Source of the DNA: Trichobilharzia regenti
Taxonomy: Eukaryota; Platyhelminthes; Trematoda; Strigeidida; Schistosomatidae
DNA length: 64,000 nucleotides
NCBI GenBank assembly: GCA_944472135.2
Contig: OX235263.1
Span: forward strand, 31,487,379 to 31,551,378
Reading direction: 5' to 3'
Shown: piece after piece, positions 10,866-22,052 of the stretch
Numbering within the stretch: the first letter of the stretch is position 1
Layout: each line of letters starts with the position of its first letter
Notes under the pieces: model-generated
Databases searched by the model: none
Told to the model about the DNA's origin: nothing
Seen by the model: the letters and a program-made list of their open reading frames with translations, nothing else
Program-made: the position numbers and the translations under genes

Positions 10866-11410
10866 TGGAACTAGTAATGGTAACATAAATAAGAGAAAAT
10901 ATAAGTCATCCACTGTTATCCCATATAAGGTGGGGACATCTGAGACCCTACGTATGATTCTTAATAAAGCAGGAGTTAGGGTGGCATTCAAACCTACAAA
11001 CTCACTCAGGGACAAGCTCTGTAGGTTAAAGGAACCTATTGACCTGATTTGACAAAATAATATAATTTACAAAATACCTTGCAATGACTGTGAGTTAGGT
11101 CAACTAAATAGGTCAAACTAGTAGATTGGGGGTAGTCAGATTGTCAGAACATAGGAATTTAGCCTAGGGAAGAATGGTTGACCCTGAAAAGTTAGGTAAT
11201 TTATAAAAAAGCTCAGCTATTGCACTTCATGCAATAACAAACAACCACACAATAGGGTGGGATAGGGTTAAAATTCTAAAAGGTAATATAGGTAGGTGGA
11301 GAGATATTGATTACGGAATCCTTGTTCATCGAGTCTACACCCAACACATACAACAGAAATGACTCAATGCAAATACCAGAAATATGGAAGATATTATTAC
11401 CGCCGGTCAA

Positions 11411-11624
11411 ATCAGAAGAGGATAATAAATAATCTTAAAATTCTATTTCAATTCAAGCACATCACAACATTCTAACAAGTAACTTATTTATTTTGACTAT
11501 AAAAAACAGTCGTCTTAATGATCAATAACACTCGTATTATTATTTCTGAATGTACAATATCTCATACTGATTACAATAGCTACGACGAAACATCCAAGAA
11601 ATTTCGACTACCTATCAAAAACCC
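11411..11624. other. Short AT-rich gap
   Basis: This lies between the PLE remnant and the start of recognisable CsRn1-like gag. It may hold the 5' LTR or leader of that element, but no repeated LTR partner was found downstream of 17416. Confidence 0.4.
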
Positions 11625-12810
11625 GTCGACCTAGATGAATTAAATGAACTTGCAGATAACATCCTAGACGTATTGCTCGATACCAGTTTCTTAAGTGTAT
11701 CAACACGTAATGAATTACCAGTTAAGTTCGTGTCTACCGTGGACACACCTATACTATCAGTCATTTCGGCACGAGCAAACAGGTTGGAAAAGTTAGAGAC
11801 TGCAGTGTCCAGCCTACGTGCACTATTTGGTGGACCACAGTTCAGGTCAAGGCGAAGTCGACGGTCCTTCTCAAGACGGTGGACCAGGACATCTTTTAAT
11901 ACTCGAAATATTTGCTGTTACCACGGAAAGTTTGGACATCGGGCCATTCGGTGTGAAACCGTGCAATTTCAGTAGTGGCGACTCGGCTCAGGGAATCTCC
12001 CCATCCAGACAGTGATGGCCATGGCTGTTACCGGCAATCAATCAATCAATCAAGTCACCTTTTCTACGTGAGGGATAAAACTACAGGTACACTATTCCTG
12101 GTAGATACAGGAGACGAAGTTGGTGGAATGCCCCCTTTACTATCCAGGTGGCATTCTAGCAAAGCAGGGGAACTGTCATTCCGAGCAACCACCCAAACAA
12201 ACGTACAGACTTTCTGTGAAAAATCACTCATCTTCCACCTTGGTTTACGCCATCGTTTTACATGGATTTTCATAGTAGCTGACGTTCGTCATGATATACT
12301 TGGTGCTGATTTTTTATGTAACTGCAATCTGTTAGTTGCTGTCAACAAGGAAAAACTGATCGACAACTGCATCCAGCTTCAAATCCATGGAATCATCTCA
12401 AACTACTCCGTCTATAATATTTGCATGGAAAAGCCTGATAATTGCACATTTTCTGCATTATTGCAACGTTCTCCCAAAATTCTTAGGCCGTCTTACAATA
12501 TTGAGGACTTTGCTCATTCTGTCACACATAAAATCATCACAACCGATCAATCCGTTCGAGCACGTTGTCGTCAACTACTATCTGGTAAGTTAGTTGCAGC
12601 TGAAGCACAATTGGAACACATGATGCAAATGAACATCATTCAAGCCTCCAACAGTCCTTGGTCCTCACCCTTACGTATAGTACCAAAGGTCGAGCATGAC
12701 TGGCGACCAATTGGTGATTAACGACACTTGAATAATGATACTGTTCCAGACCGTTATCCCATGCCCCACTTGTGTGACTTCTGTCTGACATTGTATGGTA
12801 AAACTGTTTT
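11625..12810 (+). pseudogene. gag, protease and RT start of a CsRn1-like Gypsy element
   Basis: The frame DLDELNELADNILD... (about 11628 on) runs through 11673-11975 and is a small Gag with a CHCC-type zinc motif, CCYHGKFGHRAIRC, typical of the CsRn1 clade in trematodes. A frame change near 11975 leads into 11975-12721: an aspartic protease (LFLVDTGDEVG near 12092, ILGADFL near 12298) and the RT N-terminus (SPWSSPLRIVPK, WRPIGD). A stop follows WRPIGD, and RT coding continues out to LYGKTVF near 12808. There the frame is cut by PLE sequence and resumes near 15075. The element is decayed but otherwise colinear. Confidence 0.75.
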
Positions 12811-15072
12811 CTTTGCTGAATGACCTTACCCCAGTTGATAAGAACAAGATGAGCTGGTTCAAATCTAGGCTGGCCGACGCTGCAAATCAATATCTGATTT
12901 CTCCAATGTCATATTCCAAATTCCTTTCTGAAGAGCGTCAAGGAGCATTGAAATCTCTCAAGAATAATGACAACACTATTATATTGCGACCTGACAAATG
13001 CTCAAGAATGGTGCTGTTGGATGAAGAGGACTACACTGCAAAGATGAAAGCTGTGTTAAATGACCCGTTGAGGTTCAAAGTTGACAATTTCCAGAAAGAT
13101 AAGACAGATGCTGTCGAAAAACGTAATACAAACGCACTGAGAGATCTTCCAAAGAAGAAATTGATTGACAACAATACGTACAATGATTTGAAACCCCGAG
13201 GGTCCTGCTTGCCACACATGTATGCCATTCCGAAGATACACAAAAATTAAGCCCCCCTGAGACCCATACTTTCGATTATCAACTCTCCTTTACATAAGGT
13301 GGCACGTTGGCTTGCGGAGAAGTTGGAACCTATTCGTCAACGGCTAGGCGTGCACACTATGAAAGACTTATTTCATTTCTCTGAATGTTTGAACCACGTG
13401 GACGTTTTAAATAAGTTCATGGTGTCATTTTATGTAACCTCCTTGTTCACAATGATTCCAATCAACGAAACTATTGAGATCATTTGTCAGCAGTCTGATC
13501 TTCTCCACTCCCAGAGTCAGAGTTCAAACGCCTACTGCTTATGTGTACCATGAATGTGCAATTCCAATTTGACAACACCCTTTACTACCTAATAGATGGT
13601 GTAGCTATGAGCAGTCCACTTAGCCCTGTTTTAGCAGATATATTCATGTCCAACCTTGAAAGAACAAAGTTGAAGCATGCAATCGACGAAACAACTTCTT
13701 ACTGTTGATTTGTTGATGACACATTTATAGTGTGCAACAATGAAAGTCATGTTTCACACTTACTCATATTATTCAATGATGCACACACCGATATTGAGGT
13801 TACTGAGAAACATGAAAGTGATGGAAAGTTTCACTTTCTCGACACTGCCATGGAACGCCTAGAAGACGGTTGTCTTCAGAAGTCAATTTATCGAAAGCCT
13901 ACATGGAAAGGACAATACTTACATTTCAATAGCTTTTGTCCAAATAGCTTTAAGCGCTGTGTAGTCAAGACTCTGTACTATATAGTGAGGAGAATATGCT
14001 CTATAGAGAAATTAGAGGAAGAATTTGAGTTTCTTGAAAAGACATTGAAGAGCAATGGGTACCCTAAAAGGTTCATGAACAAGTATGGAAGATCTGAAGT
14101 CACAAATATAAGACAAATCACAGTGGGAAAAAAGCCAATCTACTTTCAGCTTGATTATAAAGGTGAAAACATTGCAGCGATGATCAACAGAGGGCTGAAT
14201 GCATCGCTAGCCATAGCCTAACCTGCAGCTAAGCTCGTTCCCGTCTATCGGTCAACTTGCTCTTCTCTGGTGCAATCAAAAATAGATAGATATCCTTCTC
14301 ATGTTAACTCCAACTGTATATACAAATTTACATGTATCTGCAGGAGCAGTTACATTGGAAGTACAGAAAGAAGGGCATGTCTACGATTTTCTGAACATGG
14401 GCCAAAAAGCTTACGTCCAAAAGAAACGAATGCTCTAAACAGTGCCATCGCCAGGCATCTCCTCGACACAAGTTATGAGGTGGAAATCGAGAAATCCTTC
14501 AAAATTATCAATAAACAAAGGAGTTCCATTCTCCTCAAGTTTGCCGAAGCAATTTCTATCAAACGCTTCAAACCAGATTTATGTTTTCAGAAATAAGCAG
14601 TTATTAGGCTTTCCTTGCCCTAGCAACTGGATGTCTATGTTCTCTCATCTGATTATGTAATCTTTGTCTTTAGCCTCACCCGTCTATTTTTTGTGATCTG
14701 TAATTTGGTTTGTCTCTTGTTTCTATGACGTGAGTCGAACTCAGTACATCCTTACCTAATTTGTTAGATACTCATCATCTTACTCAACTCTCGTCTTTAT
14801 TGCTTAACTCCTTTACCGTTGTATGCACACATTTATTTTGTTTAAACTTGAACTGCCTGTGTAGATATTATCTAAGCGCAATTTTCTGAGCACTGCTCAC
14901 TATTTGTGGAACATTCTGTCAACTGACAACATGTAAAATTTGCAAGTATGTTAAGACTTTTCTGTACGTAAACCTCATAATTTATTTGGGCTGCAAGCAG
15001 CCGATGAGAAGCCAACCAAATAAATGACGGTACCATATTATTCTGCACAAACCACTGTTGCTCTTGCTTTAT
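12811..15072 (+). pseudogene. Penelope-like element nested in the CsRn1-like RT gene
   Basis: Segments in order: N-terminal region starting LNDLTPVDKNKMSWF (12813-13250); RT part 1 (13251-13553, with FYVTSLFTMIPI); RT core (13554-13730, VAMSSPLSPVLADIF with the palm motif near 13709); RT C-terminus (13730-14221, SIYRKPTWKGQYLHF); and a GIY-YIG endonuclease (14270-14596, CIYKFTCICRSSYIGSTE... with SEHG). Frames are broken by several stops and one glycine of the usual MGSP motif is replaced. The 3' UTR (14600-15072) ends with a tail shared with the foldback PLE at 62767-63892. The copy is 5'-truncated. Confidence 0.8.
14997..15046 (+). ncRNA. Hammerhead-like motif in the PLE 3' tail (degenerate)
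   Basis: Stem I is GCAG/CTGC (14997-15000 with 15043-15046). The core reads CCGATGA (U4 changed to C) and stem III is ATAA/TTAT (15020-15023 with 15038-15041). The GAA position reads CAA (15017-15019) and stem II is weak. The same architecture recurs at 63817-63866 and 62789-62838 with different lesions, which supports a common hammerhead ancestor. This copy should be inactive. Confidence 0.4.
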
Positions 15073-17416
15073 TCAAAGTGGATTTAGTCAGAGCTTATCA
15101 TTATCAGACGCCAGTCACTCCAAACCACATTGAGAAGACCGCCATTATAACATCTTTTGGCTTGTTTGAATTTCTACAAATGCTGTTCGTTCTGAAAAAT
15201 GCTGCACAGTTCTTTCAACGCTCCATGGACCAATTCACACAAGGCCTTGATTTTGTGTTTGTTTAAATAGATGACTTCTTAATTGCCACCACGTTGGTAG
15301 AAGAACACATGGATCACCTCAGCACCTTGTTTCAGCCTTTCGAACAATATAGTGTTGCTATAAATCCCAAGAAGTGCATATTCAGTGCCTCTTCTATACA
15401 ATTTCTGAGACACTATATAACTACAGACATATCCAGACTATGGAGGGGAAGATAGTGACTACTAGAAACTTCCCCAAACCAGACTCATTGAGGGAAGTTC
15501 GGCGTTTTTCGGAATGTTTAGTTTTTACCGACGCCTTATTCCTTCATGTGATTCCATCGTACAACCTCTAACTGATCTCCTTCAAAGTGATTCCAAAATG
15601 TTCCAATGGTCAGGACAAGCACACAACCCTTTCTGTAACACCAAAGACGTTACGTTGCATTACTTCCAAAGTATCCCTTATCCTGTGCACAGGCGCTTCA
15701 CAGATAGCAATGGGAGAAGTACTACGACAGCAGATAAATGGCGAAGTCACTCCGATTGTCTTCTTTTCTAAAATGCTAGAAATAGCTCAGACACGTCACA
15801 GCGCGTTTTGGAGAGAATTATTGGCCATCTATCTAACGGCTAAGCATTCCAGTTACTTACTACGAGGTTGACATTTCGCCATTTTTACCGACTACAAGTC
15901 ACTTTGCTACGCTTTCACTACGGCGCCAAATAAACACGCTCCAAGAGAAGCTAGACAACTGGACCATATTCTCAATTTTCAACTGAAGTTCAGTACATCA
16001 AAGGTGATGCAAATGTACCAGCTGGTTCTCTTTCATGATGTAATATGGACCAGATCCAAACTCCAGTAGACATCAGCCTCGATGCTATGGCAAAGTTCCA
16101 AAGAAATGACACCGAACTCATAACATGTCACGGGAAATCTTCCTTTCAACTGAGGAACGTTCCTATTCCTTTATCAGACGCAACTATAGTCTATGATGTA
16201 TCTACTGGTACTAGTCAACCGGTTGTTCCGCTCAATTGACGGAATCCTTATTTACATGCACTGTCTCAACACGGAGTGAGGGAGACTGTTAAACTTATCA
16301 GCGAGCGTTTCGTTTGACCCAGAATGAATTCTGATATCAGGAGATTGGCACGCGAATGTTAATAGTGCCTATGCTTAAAGGTCCGCAGACACACGGTTAC
16401 CATTCTCCAGAAATTTGATCTACCCGAAGGATGATTCCAGCATGTGTGTGTTAATATAAATTGCAACACGCACATTTTTACGGCTATTGATGGATTCACT
16501 CGGTTGGCTGTCACCTGTCCACTCAATGACATATCAGCCGAAAATATCACCTTAGTTTTTCCAGACCGCTGGATATCGAATTACGGTGTACCATACACGG
16601 TGACATCCGACAGAGGCGTCCAGTTCCAATCGACACTATTTGGACTGCGACACATCTCCACGACTACATACCACCCAGCAGTGAATGGTCTTGTGGAAAG
16701 ATTTCACACGCAACTGAAAAGCTCTTTTATGGCACAGAATCAGATATCTAAGTGGAGCCAACATCTACCCTTGATCTTGCTCAGCATTCGGTCAACCAAT
16801 ACAAAGGGCCTCGGATGTACACCGGCTCAACTTGTACACTGCACTACCTTGACGTTAACTGGACAGTTAGTTCCTTCACACAACTCGACAGAGGTGAGTG
16901 TATCGCTTGAGAGATTTCGTATTTGGGCGCACTTTACATCGACGAAGAGATTTAGAGAATGATTTAGGATATCGGTTATTCTCAATAGAGGTGAGTGTTT
17001 CCGAGTTCAATGACCAGCTGACTCGACAGATGCTCCAGCTTCAGATAATAGCCCCCAGACAGTCTCTCGGCAAGGAACACGTTAGCAAGCATTTACAGAC
17101 GTGGAATTTCTTGTTTATACGAGTCGATGGCGTTAGAAAAGTGTTACAGCCACCATATGAAGCACCCTTCCAAGTACTTCACTGTGTGGAGAAATATTTC
17201 ACGTTAGACAGATATGGTAAAATAGTAACTATTTCGGTTGATCGACTTGAACGACAGTATACTAATAGTGACGACACCTCAACAAATGCACTGACAGATA
17301 ACCAACGAGGCAGTACACCTCCAGCTGTACAGATTCCTATTCCAACCCCTTATCAAATGCACAATGCTCGGCAGATCAGTAAACCTAACCGCTTCGTTCA
17401 TTTTGTGAACAGATGA
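15073..17416 (+). pseudogene. RT, RNase H and integrase of the CsRn1-like Gypsy element
   Basis: This resumes the frame cut at 12810. RT palm: FKVDLVRAYHYQ near 15075 and TSFGLFEFL near 15151. The catalytic box reads as a stop followed by IDDFLIA near 15265, where YIDD is expected, so one nonsense change lies at the active-site motif. RNase H follows (15587-15871 and on; SQIAMGEVL where a catalytic aspartate is expected, FFSKML). The integrase core at 16444-16962 has AIDGFTRLA, TSDRGVQF and NGLVERF. The C-terminal region ends at 17416. Multiple frameshifts make it non-functional. No 3' LTR pair was identified. Confidence 0.75.
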
Positions 17417-18265
17417 AAAGTATAACATTTTTCTCGTCTAGACATTATTATCGTGATTATTACTAGTTTTGGTTCCCCTCGATGTCACTGTTACTATAAA
17501 AATTGATTATTATCACCATCATTTGTTTATTCTTTTGTTAGCTGCAAGACAGGTATCTGTGTTTATAAAAAAAACGGCTTATTTTTTTATTCCAATTTTC
17601 TTTAACCCTCACTAATGATTATGTGCACAGATATCTGTGTTCATACATAAAGATTTTCTATGTTCATAACCTCTGCAATAATGACAAATAACATTTTCTT
17701 TTCTTTGGCACAGTGAAGAGAAACAAACCTCATTTGATTATCATAAACTCTAATTTAATTTTTGTTGTTGAACTATTTTTACATTCGCTCAACTTTCAAC
17801 GATCTAAATACCTTCTCGCGTACTCGCATGTTACTACATATTCTTATTATTTTCACGAAAATTGTTAATACTATTATTATTTGTGTCACTAAAAGTGACA
17901 GCTTCTAGTGGTCTCTCCGATCCTCTAACAGTGAAGCCGTGTGGTGTCTGGAACTATATGATAAGTCTCCTAGACGACTTACAGTTATAGTCTTGGCAAA
18001 TATGTATTCACATTCTCAAACGCCTGCATATTACTTCATGTAAGTTGCTGTGCTCAATATGATTTAGGCGCCTCAACCACTCCAACGAGACTTCTGTGTG
18101 GCTAGATGCCCCACACTGGAAAATCAGTGCAATCGCTACAGGAGCTTCAAAGCACAGAAGAAATATAAGCACATTTTTCGCTGAAATCAGAGAGGACGAA
18201 TATCACCGGTTGGCAACAGCCCTCAACAAGCCAGCCGACTGGTGTGTCTTCCCACAGTGAGAGGA
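17417..18265. other. Unassigned intergenic stretch
   Basis: AT-rich sequence after the CsRn1-like pol stop. It probably includes the remains of the 3' UTR or LTR of that element, but no matching LTR was seen. No coding signal. Confidence 0.4.
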
Positions 18266-18790
18266 AAGTGAGTGCAGGAACACGATTGCTTGCACATGGT
18301 TGAAGCTGGCTGAAATGGCTGCTAAGATTGCAGAAGAGTAGACAACATCCGGTATAGTAGTGTTAGGAGTCTGTGAGAGCAAATGGGATAGAAGCGCACT
18401 CCACGAATTGTCAGCTAGTGAGTCACTGAACTACTCTGATCACCCATACGACAATGACGAGTACAGTCAGGGATTGGCCGTCATGACATCACCAATAACT
18501 TGGAAGACTATCATGCGGGGGGGAACGTTCTTCCCAGCAGAATCATGACAGCAAGAGTAGATTCCAGAAAAAAAGGGAAGTCGCATTTATCCAATGCTAT
18601 TCTCCTGCAAACAACGCAAACCCAGTGGAGAAGGAGGACTTCTATAGACAACTGAAAACAGGAGTAAACAACACCCCACACAGACAGTGAAATCAAAACT
18701 CTAATGTGTGGTGTGAATTTCAAACTAGTTGGAGATCTCACAACGAGTCGGCGGAATAAATGAGAATGAAGAACTGATTGCGGACGTCTA
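18266..18790 (+). pseudogene. Decayed RTE (SR2-like) endonuclease fragment
   Basis: Short stretches in shifting frames read as an RTE-type apurinic endonuclease: VVLGVCESKWDRS near 18355-18395, YSDHPYDNDEYSQGLAVM near 18438-18490, and IQCYSPANNANPVEKEDFY near 18590-18645. The order and spacing match the N-terminal half of the endonuclease. Several stops and frame changes are present. Nothing recognisable of the RT follows, apart from low-complexity coding-like remnants to about 19200. Confidence 0.6.
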
Positions 18791-19204
18791 CGCTCTTGAT
18801 GATTGATTTGGTGATTTGAGGAAGTGTGTGAAAGGATATACAATGATATACACAAGGTGATGTAGGTTTCACCAAATAAACACTCCAAAATTCAGATTTC
18901 ATCTCAATTGCAAGAAAATGAAGACCCAGCCTGCTGGACTCAAGATCCAGTTGACGAGCAGGCGCAGGTTAAGACAAGAAACCTTCAAGCTGATGTAGGG
19001 AGTCCTCAAAGGAGCTGGAGGTTGACCACAATTCAGGTTCAACCCTCAGAGACTAAAGGACAAAATCTCCAAATTGCACCACTGCAGTCACGAGAAAAAT
19101 TGGAGACAATTAGGCAATATCACAGAGGGAACCTGCGTAGAAGAACACTGGCATTCTCTGAAAGCAACGTAGGATTCAAGCTTTATATAAAATTTAGGTA
19201 AGAA

Positions 19205-20222
19205 GAAGAAAAAGCCTTCAACTGTGTCAACTGTAAAGTAATTTGAAGATCACCCCAACACTACAGAATACGGTGTCACAAACTTTTACTAACTTCATTA
19301 AGCAACTTTGATTGGTTACTAGGTATTAGCCAGTGCCATGAGTCTAGCCCTTGTGTTGGTGCAGACCAAATTCCACCAGGCCAGTTATGTCAAGTGCCCC
19401 TAGTCATCCAACATTAATTCGGTGTGAGCCGCAATGGTGAGTCAACTAACTTGGTGATGACACTGAAAGATTGAATGACGGAATTCAGTCTGCACCAACT
19501 CCAGAACTAGACGGATGACATCGGCTACCACCTAACGATCAATCAAAAGACGTACTACAGTCCAACAGGAGTTTAATCGCGGAAACTGTAAGCTCTATCA
19601 CATCCCACTATGCGCACGGGTATATATTGAGACTTTCCGCTGACCTAATCATCTTTGCTAACTATGTTCTGATAGCGTTTGTTCGTTTATTCAAAGGAAC
19701 TACTCCGAGAAATTTATTCTGCAGCCAGATCTACAAGATTTCTTTACAACTACTGACCATTTCTGTCTCAAAATGTCTGTCCACACTGCTCACTTCTCAG
19801 CCTACATGGTAGTTCTAATCATTTGTAGTTTACTGAAAAGGTTTTACACTCGCTATTGGTATGTATGACAATTCAACATGAATCAATAACACAAAAAATG
19901 CTAATTGACTATTGTTACTATAAATATTAAAATGGTGTTTTGAAAAGTACATAATTAGGTCAAAAGTTGACTCAATAAACTGCTCTCGGCAGCACAAGAC
20001 AAAACTGAAATTGTAACAGAGATCAGTAAAATTAAAAACAGTTGGATATTCTGATTAAAAAATAGATAAATAAATCCAAGTCACGATATTATACCACCAT
20101 TTTATCACAGTTGGTTCAATCTAGCATACAAGCTAAACTCAGTAAAAGGATAATCTGCGGTATCAAGACAAACCTCAAATACGCAAACGAAAAGGAAAAT
20201 ATTGTTTAATTTGTGTTAGTTC
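19205..20222. other. Intergenic; 3' side of the amidase gene
   Basis: No gene is seen. The sequence near 19480-19520 contains GAATTCAGTCTGCACCA, also present in the repeat unit near 59930. On the minus strand an ATTAAA variant polyadenylation hexamer occurs about 15 bp past the amidase stop (near 20205), but its use cannot be judged. Confidence 0.4.
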
Positions 20223-22028
20223 CTAGGGAGAAAATATCCCCTCTATCTCACGCATTACTCGAAGAACAGTCTCTTCATGATATGGTTTCCCAACTACTTG
20301 GATGGAAAGTGGCATATTCTCTCCTCCATCTAAAAGTTTGTGCACTTTAGACATGTAGGTATCACCAGCACTGAGAAGGGATTCAGATTTCACTAGTGCA
20401 TCTCGAACATCCTCTTTACTAACAAAACCCGCGGGAACCGCTCCAGCAGGATAATCCAAAATATTATACAAAAATGTATACACGATTGATGGTGAAATGT
20501 ACAAAGCTGAAGTATCGTCGGGAGGGGCAGGGTATGAAGACACTGGGCAGATCAGTGCATCCAGTGGGCCTGCTTCACTCCAAGCTTTGGTGAATTCACG
20601 TCGATAGCTATTGATTCCATTAATTAAGTCAAGTGCTGCCTGACCATCTTTCAGTTTTCGAAGTGCCCTTGATATATCAACTGGTCTTCCGACAAACAAA
20701 TGGGATAGTAATCCCATGATGGGTTTTAGAAAGTCTGGAAATCCGAGGATGAGATTTAGAAATTTAAGCTGTGGACTCAGAGGTTCGCCGTGTAACTGCT
20801 TTCGTAGTTCACAACCTCCAGCTGCAAACAAAGCTCGCAGACCAAGAACGAAAGCCTCATAAGGATGAGGTACGGTGAACTTTACAACTTTATGTCCAGA
20901 ACTCTCTAATGCTCTAACTGCCTTCTCCACAACTTGTCTATTCACATCCACCACCTGAATGAGATTGGGGTCATCAAGGTTGCAATAATAACCAATTACT
21001 AACTGGCGCTTCCCCTTCCCTTCATATAAATCCTCATTGAAACGCATTGGTATAACATAAGGGTCCATATCAAACATCGTAGGACACAACAATGCGCGCA
21101 TTACACGAGCCAAGTCTTCCACCTTCCTACCCATGGGTCCTGGACAAACCCCTATGTGAAACACCGACTGTCTCGTGGTTATTGGTATTCCCGATATGCT
21201 CAGTCTTCCAAACGTTGGTTTCAAACCAGCTAAACCGCAAAATGCGCACGGGATACGAATGCTACCAGCAATATCACTACCAATGCCAACTGGAGAACCA
21301 TTCAACGCCAATAGTACAGCTTCCCCCGTTGAACTCCCACCAGGCATTCTCGACGAATTCATTGGGTGTTTTGCCTCACGATAAATACAGTGAAAGCTAT
21401 CCAGTGTGAGACATAACTGACTGGTCATAGTAGTTACGAAGGGGATGGAACCAACACTCTTGAGTACTTTCACGAGAACACAGTCATCGCTCATAGGTTC
21501 GTTACAGCGTTTAATAACACCCAAAGTACTGTCATAACCACTCAATGTAAACATCTCTTTTATGCTAATTGGAATCCCATACAGCTCCGATTCCTTATCG
21601 ATATCCGATGAGGATTTCATGTTAACAGCATTCTCTTCTGCCTCCAAAATGAATTCAGAAATACCTGAATTTCCGTTATCGTACAACTCCAACGCTTTCA
21701 GCTGAAAAGCATGTAGTACATCAGCGGGTTCTAAACTCCCTAACTTGATCTGCTCAGATAAATATGACAAGCTTTCGTTACAAATGGTGAGTGAGATTGA
21801 TGCTGGCAAATTCGACAGACTTCGTCTAATTTTTTCGATATTTCGTTCGACTTGCCTTCGCTTAACTGTTAACCGTTTCTGATTGCGGTATGTTCGTAGT
21901 TTGGCAACTAATCTCCAAGATATCAAGCCCAAACATATGGCCAGAATTATATTCCTGATTGCATGTTCTGTGAGTAAAGCTGTTAATTCCTTCAAGATTT
22001 TTGTAGTAGATCTTCTGAAAAATTCCAT
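20223..22028 (-). CDS. FAAH: Fatty-acid amide hydrolase-type amidase, intact single-exon frame
   Basis: A 601-aa amidase-signature enzyme, predicted to hydrolyse fatty acid amides such as N-acylethanolamines at internal membranes. The Lys-Ser-Ser triad is intact: K157 in GIPISIKEMF, S232 in MPGGSSTGE and S256 in GSDIAGSIRIP. The 75- and 24-residue spacings equal those of mammalian FAAH (K142, S217, S241). A hydrophobic segment at about residues 26-45 matches the N-terminal membrane anchor of FAAH1, followed by a basic stretch. The length is close to the family's roughly 580 aa. The first Met precedes the anchor, and a splice-acceptor-like sequence lies just upstream, so the start is well supported. 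No intron breaks the frame, which is unusual for a metazoan FAAH and raises the possibility of a retrocopy or a 5'-UTR-intron gene. It is the only clear host gene in the window. Confidence 0.9.
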   Translation of the reverse strand: MEFFRRSTTKILKELTALLTEHAIRNIILAICLGLISWRLVAKLRTYRNQKRLTVKRRQVERNIEKIRRSLSNLPASISLTICNESLSYLSEQIKLGSLEPADVLHAFQLKALELYDNGNSGISEFILEAEENAVNMKSSSDIDKESELYGIPISIKEMFTLSGYDSTLGVIKRCNEPMSDDCVLVKVLKSVGSIPFVTTMTSQLCLTLDSFHCIYREAKHPMNSSRMPGGSSTGEAVLLALNGSPVGIGSDIAGSIRIPCAFCGLAGLKPTFGRLSISGIPITTRQSVFHIGVCPGPMGRKVEDLARVMRALLCPTMFDMDPYVIPMRFNEDLYEGKGKRQLVIGYYCNLDDPNLIQVVDVNRQVVEKAVRALESSGHKVVKFTVPHPYEAFVLGLRALFAAGGCELRKQLHGEPLSPQLKFLNLILGFPDFLKPIMGLLSHLFVGRPVDISRALRKLKDGQAALDLINGINSYRREFTKAWSEAGPLDALICPVSSYPAPPDDTSALYISPSIVYTFLYNILDYPAGAVPAGFVSKEDVRDALVKSESLLSAGDTYMSKVHKLLDGGENMPLSIQVVGKPYHEETVLRVMREIEGIFSP

Positions 22029-22052
22029 GATCTATAGGAAAATAGAGCAATA
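22029..22052 (-). promoter_or_regulatory. 3' splice or trans-splice acceptor upstream of the amidase ATG
   Basis: In minus reading, TTGCTCTATTTTCCTATAG ends at 22032, followed by ATC and then the ATG. A pyrimidine-rich tract ending in AG directly before the start codon is what a 5'-UTR intron or a spliced-leader acceptor would look like. Flatworms use spliced-leader trans-splicing, so both are plausible. No donor or upstream exon can be assigned. Confidence 0.5.

Larger units (their letters stand above)
9078..11410 (+). pseudogene. Penelope-like element, family 2 (RT and GIY-YIG remnants)
   Basis: Stretches read as a Penelope-type reverse transcriptase: SLYSYIPVNMALEAV near 9310-9345, EGVAMGSPISPIVADIFMD near 9473-9530, RYVDD near 9583-9600 and a VYRKPTHSNRYL segment near 9758-9795. 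After an interrupting Gypsy fragment (9999-10865) the C-terminal part resumes, with IYKIPCNDCELGQ near 11060-11100 marking the start of a GIY-YIG endonuclease and SEHRNL-like sequence near 11143. Several stops and frame changes make it non-functional. This family differs from the PLEs at 12.8 kb and 57.8 kb. The element starts directly at the 5' LTR of Gypsy-1. Confidence 0.75.

Noticed and set aside
5324..17416. Endogenous retrovirus with an envelope gene.
   Set aside because: No third frame with signal peptide, transmembrane segment or fusion motif follows pol in any Gypsy copy.
20223..22028. Bacterial origin by transfer for the amidase.
   Set aside because: The N-terminal membrane anchor, FAAH1-like spacing of the triad and flatworm base composition fit a eukaryotic gene; there is no bacterial context.
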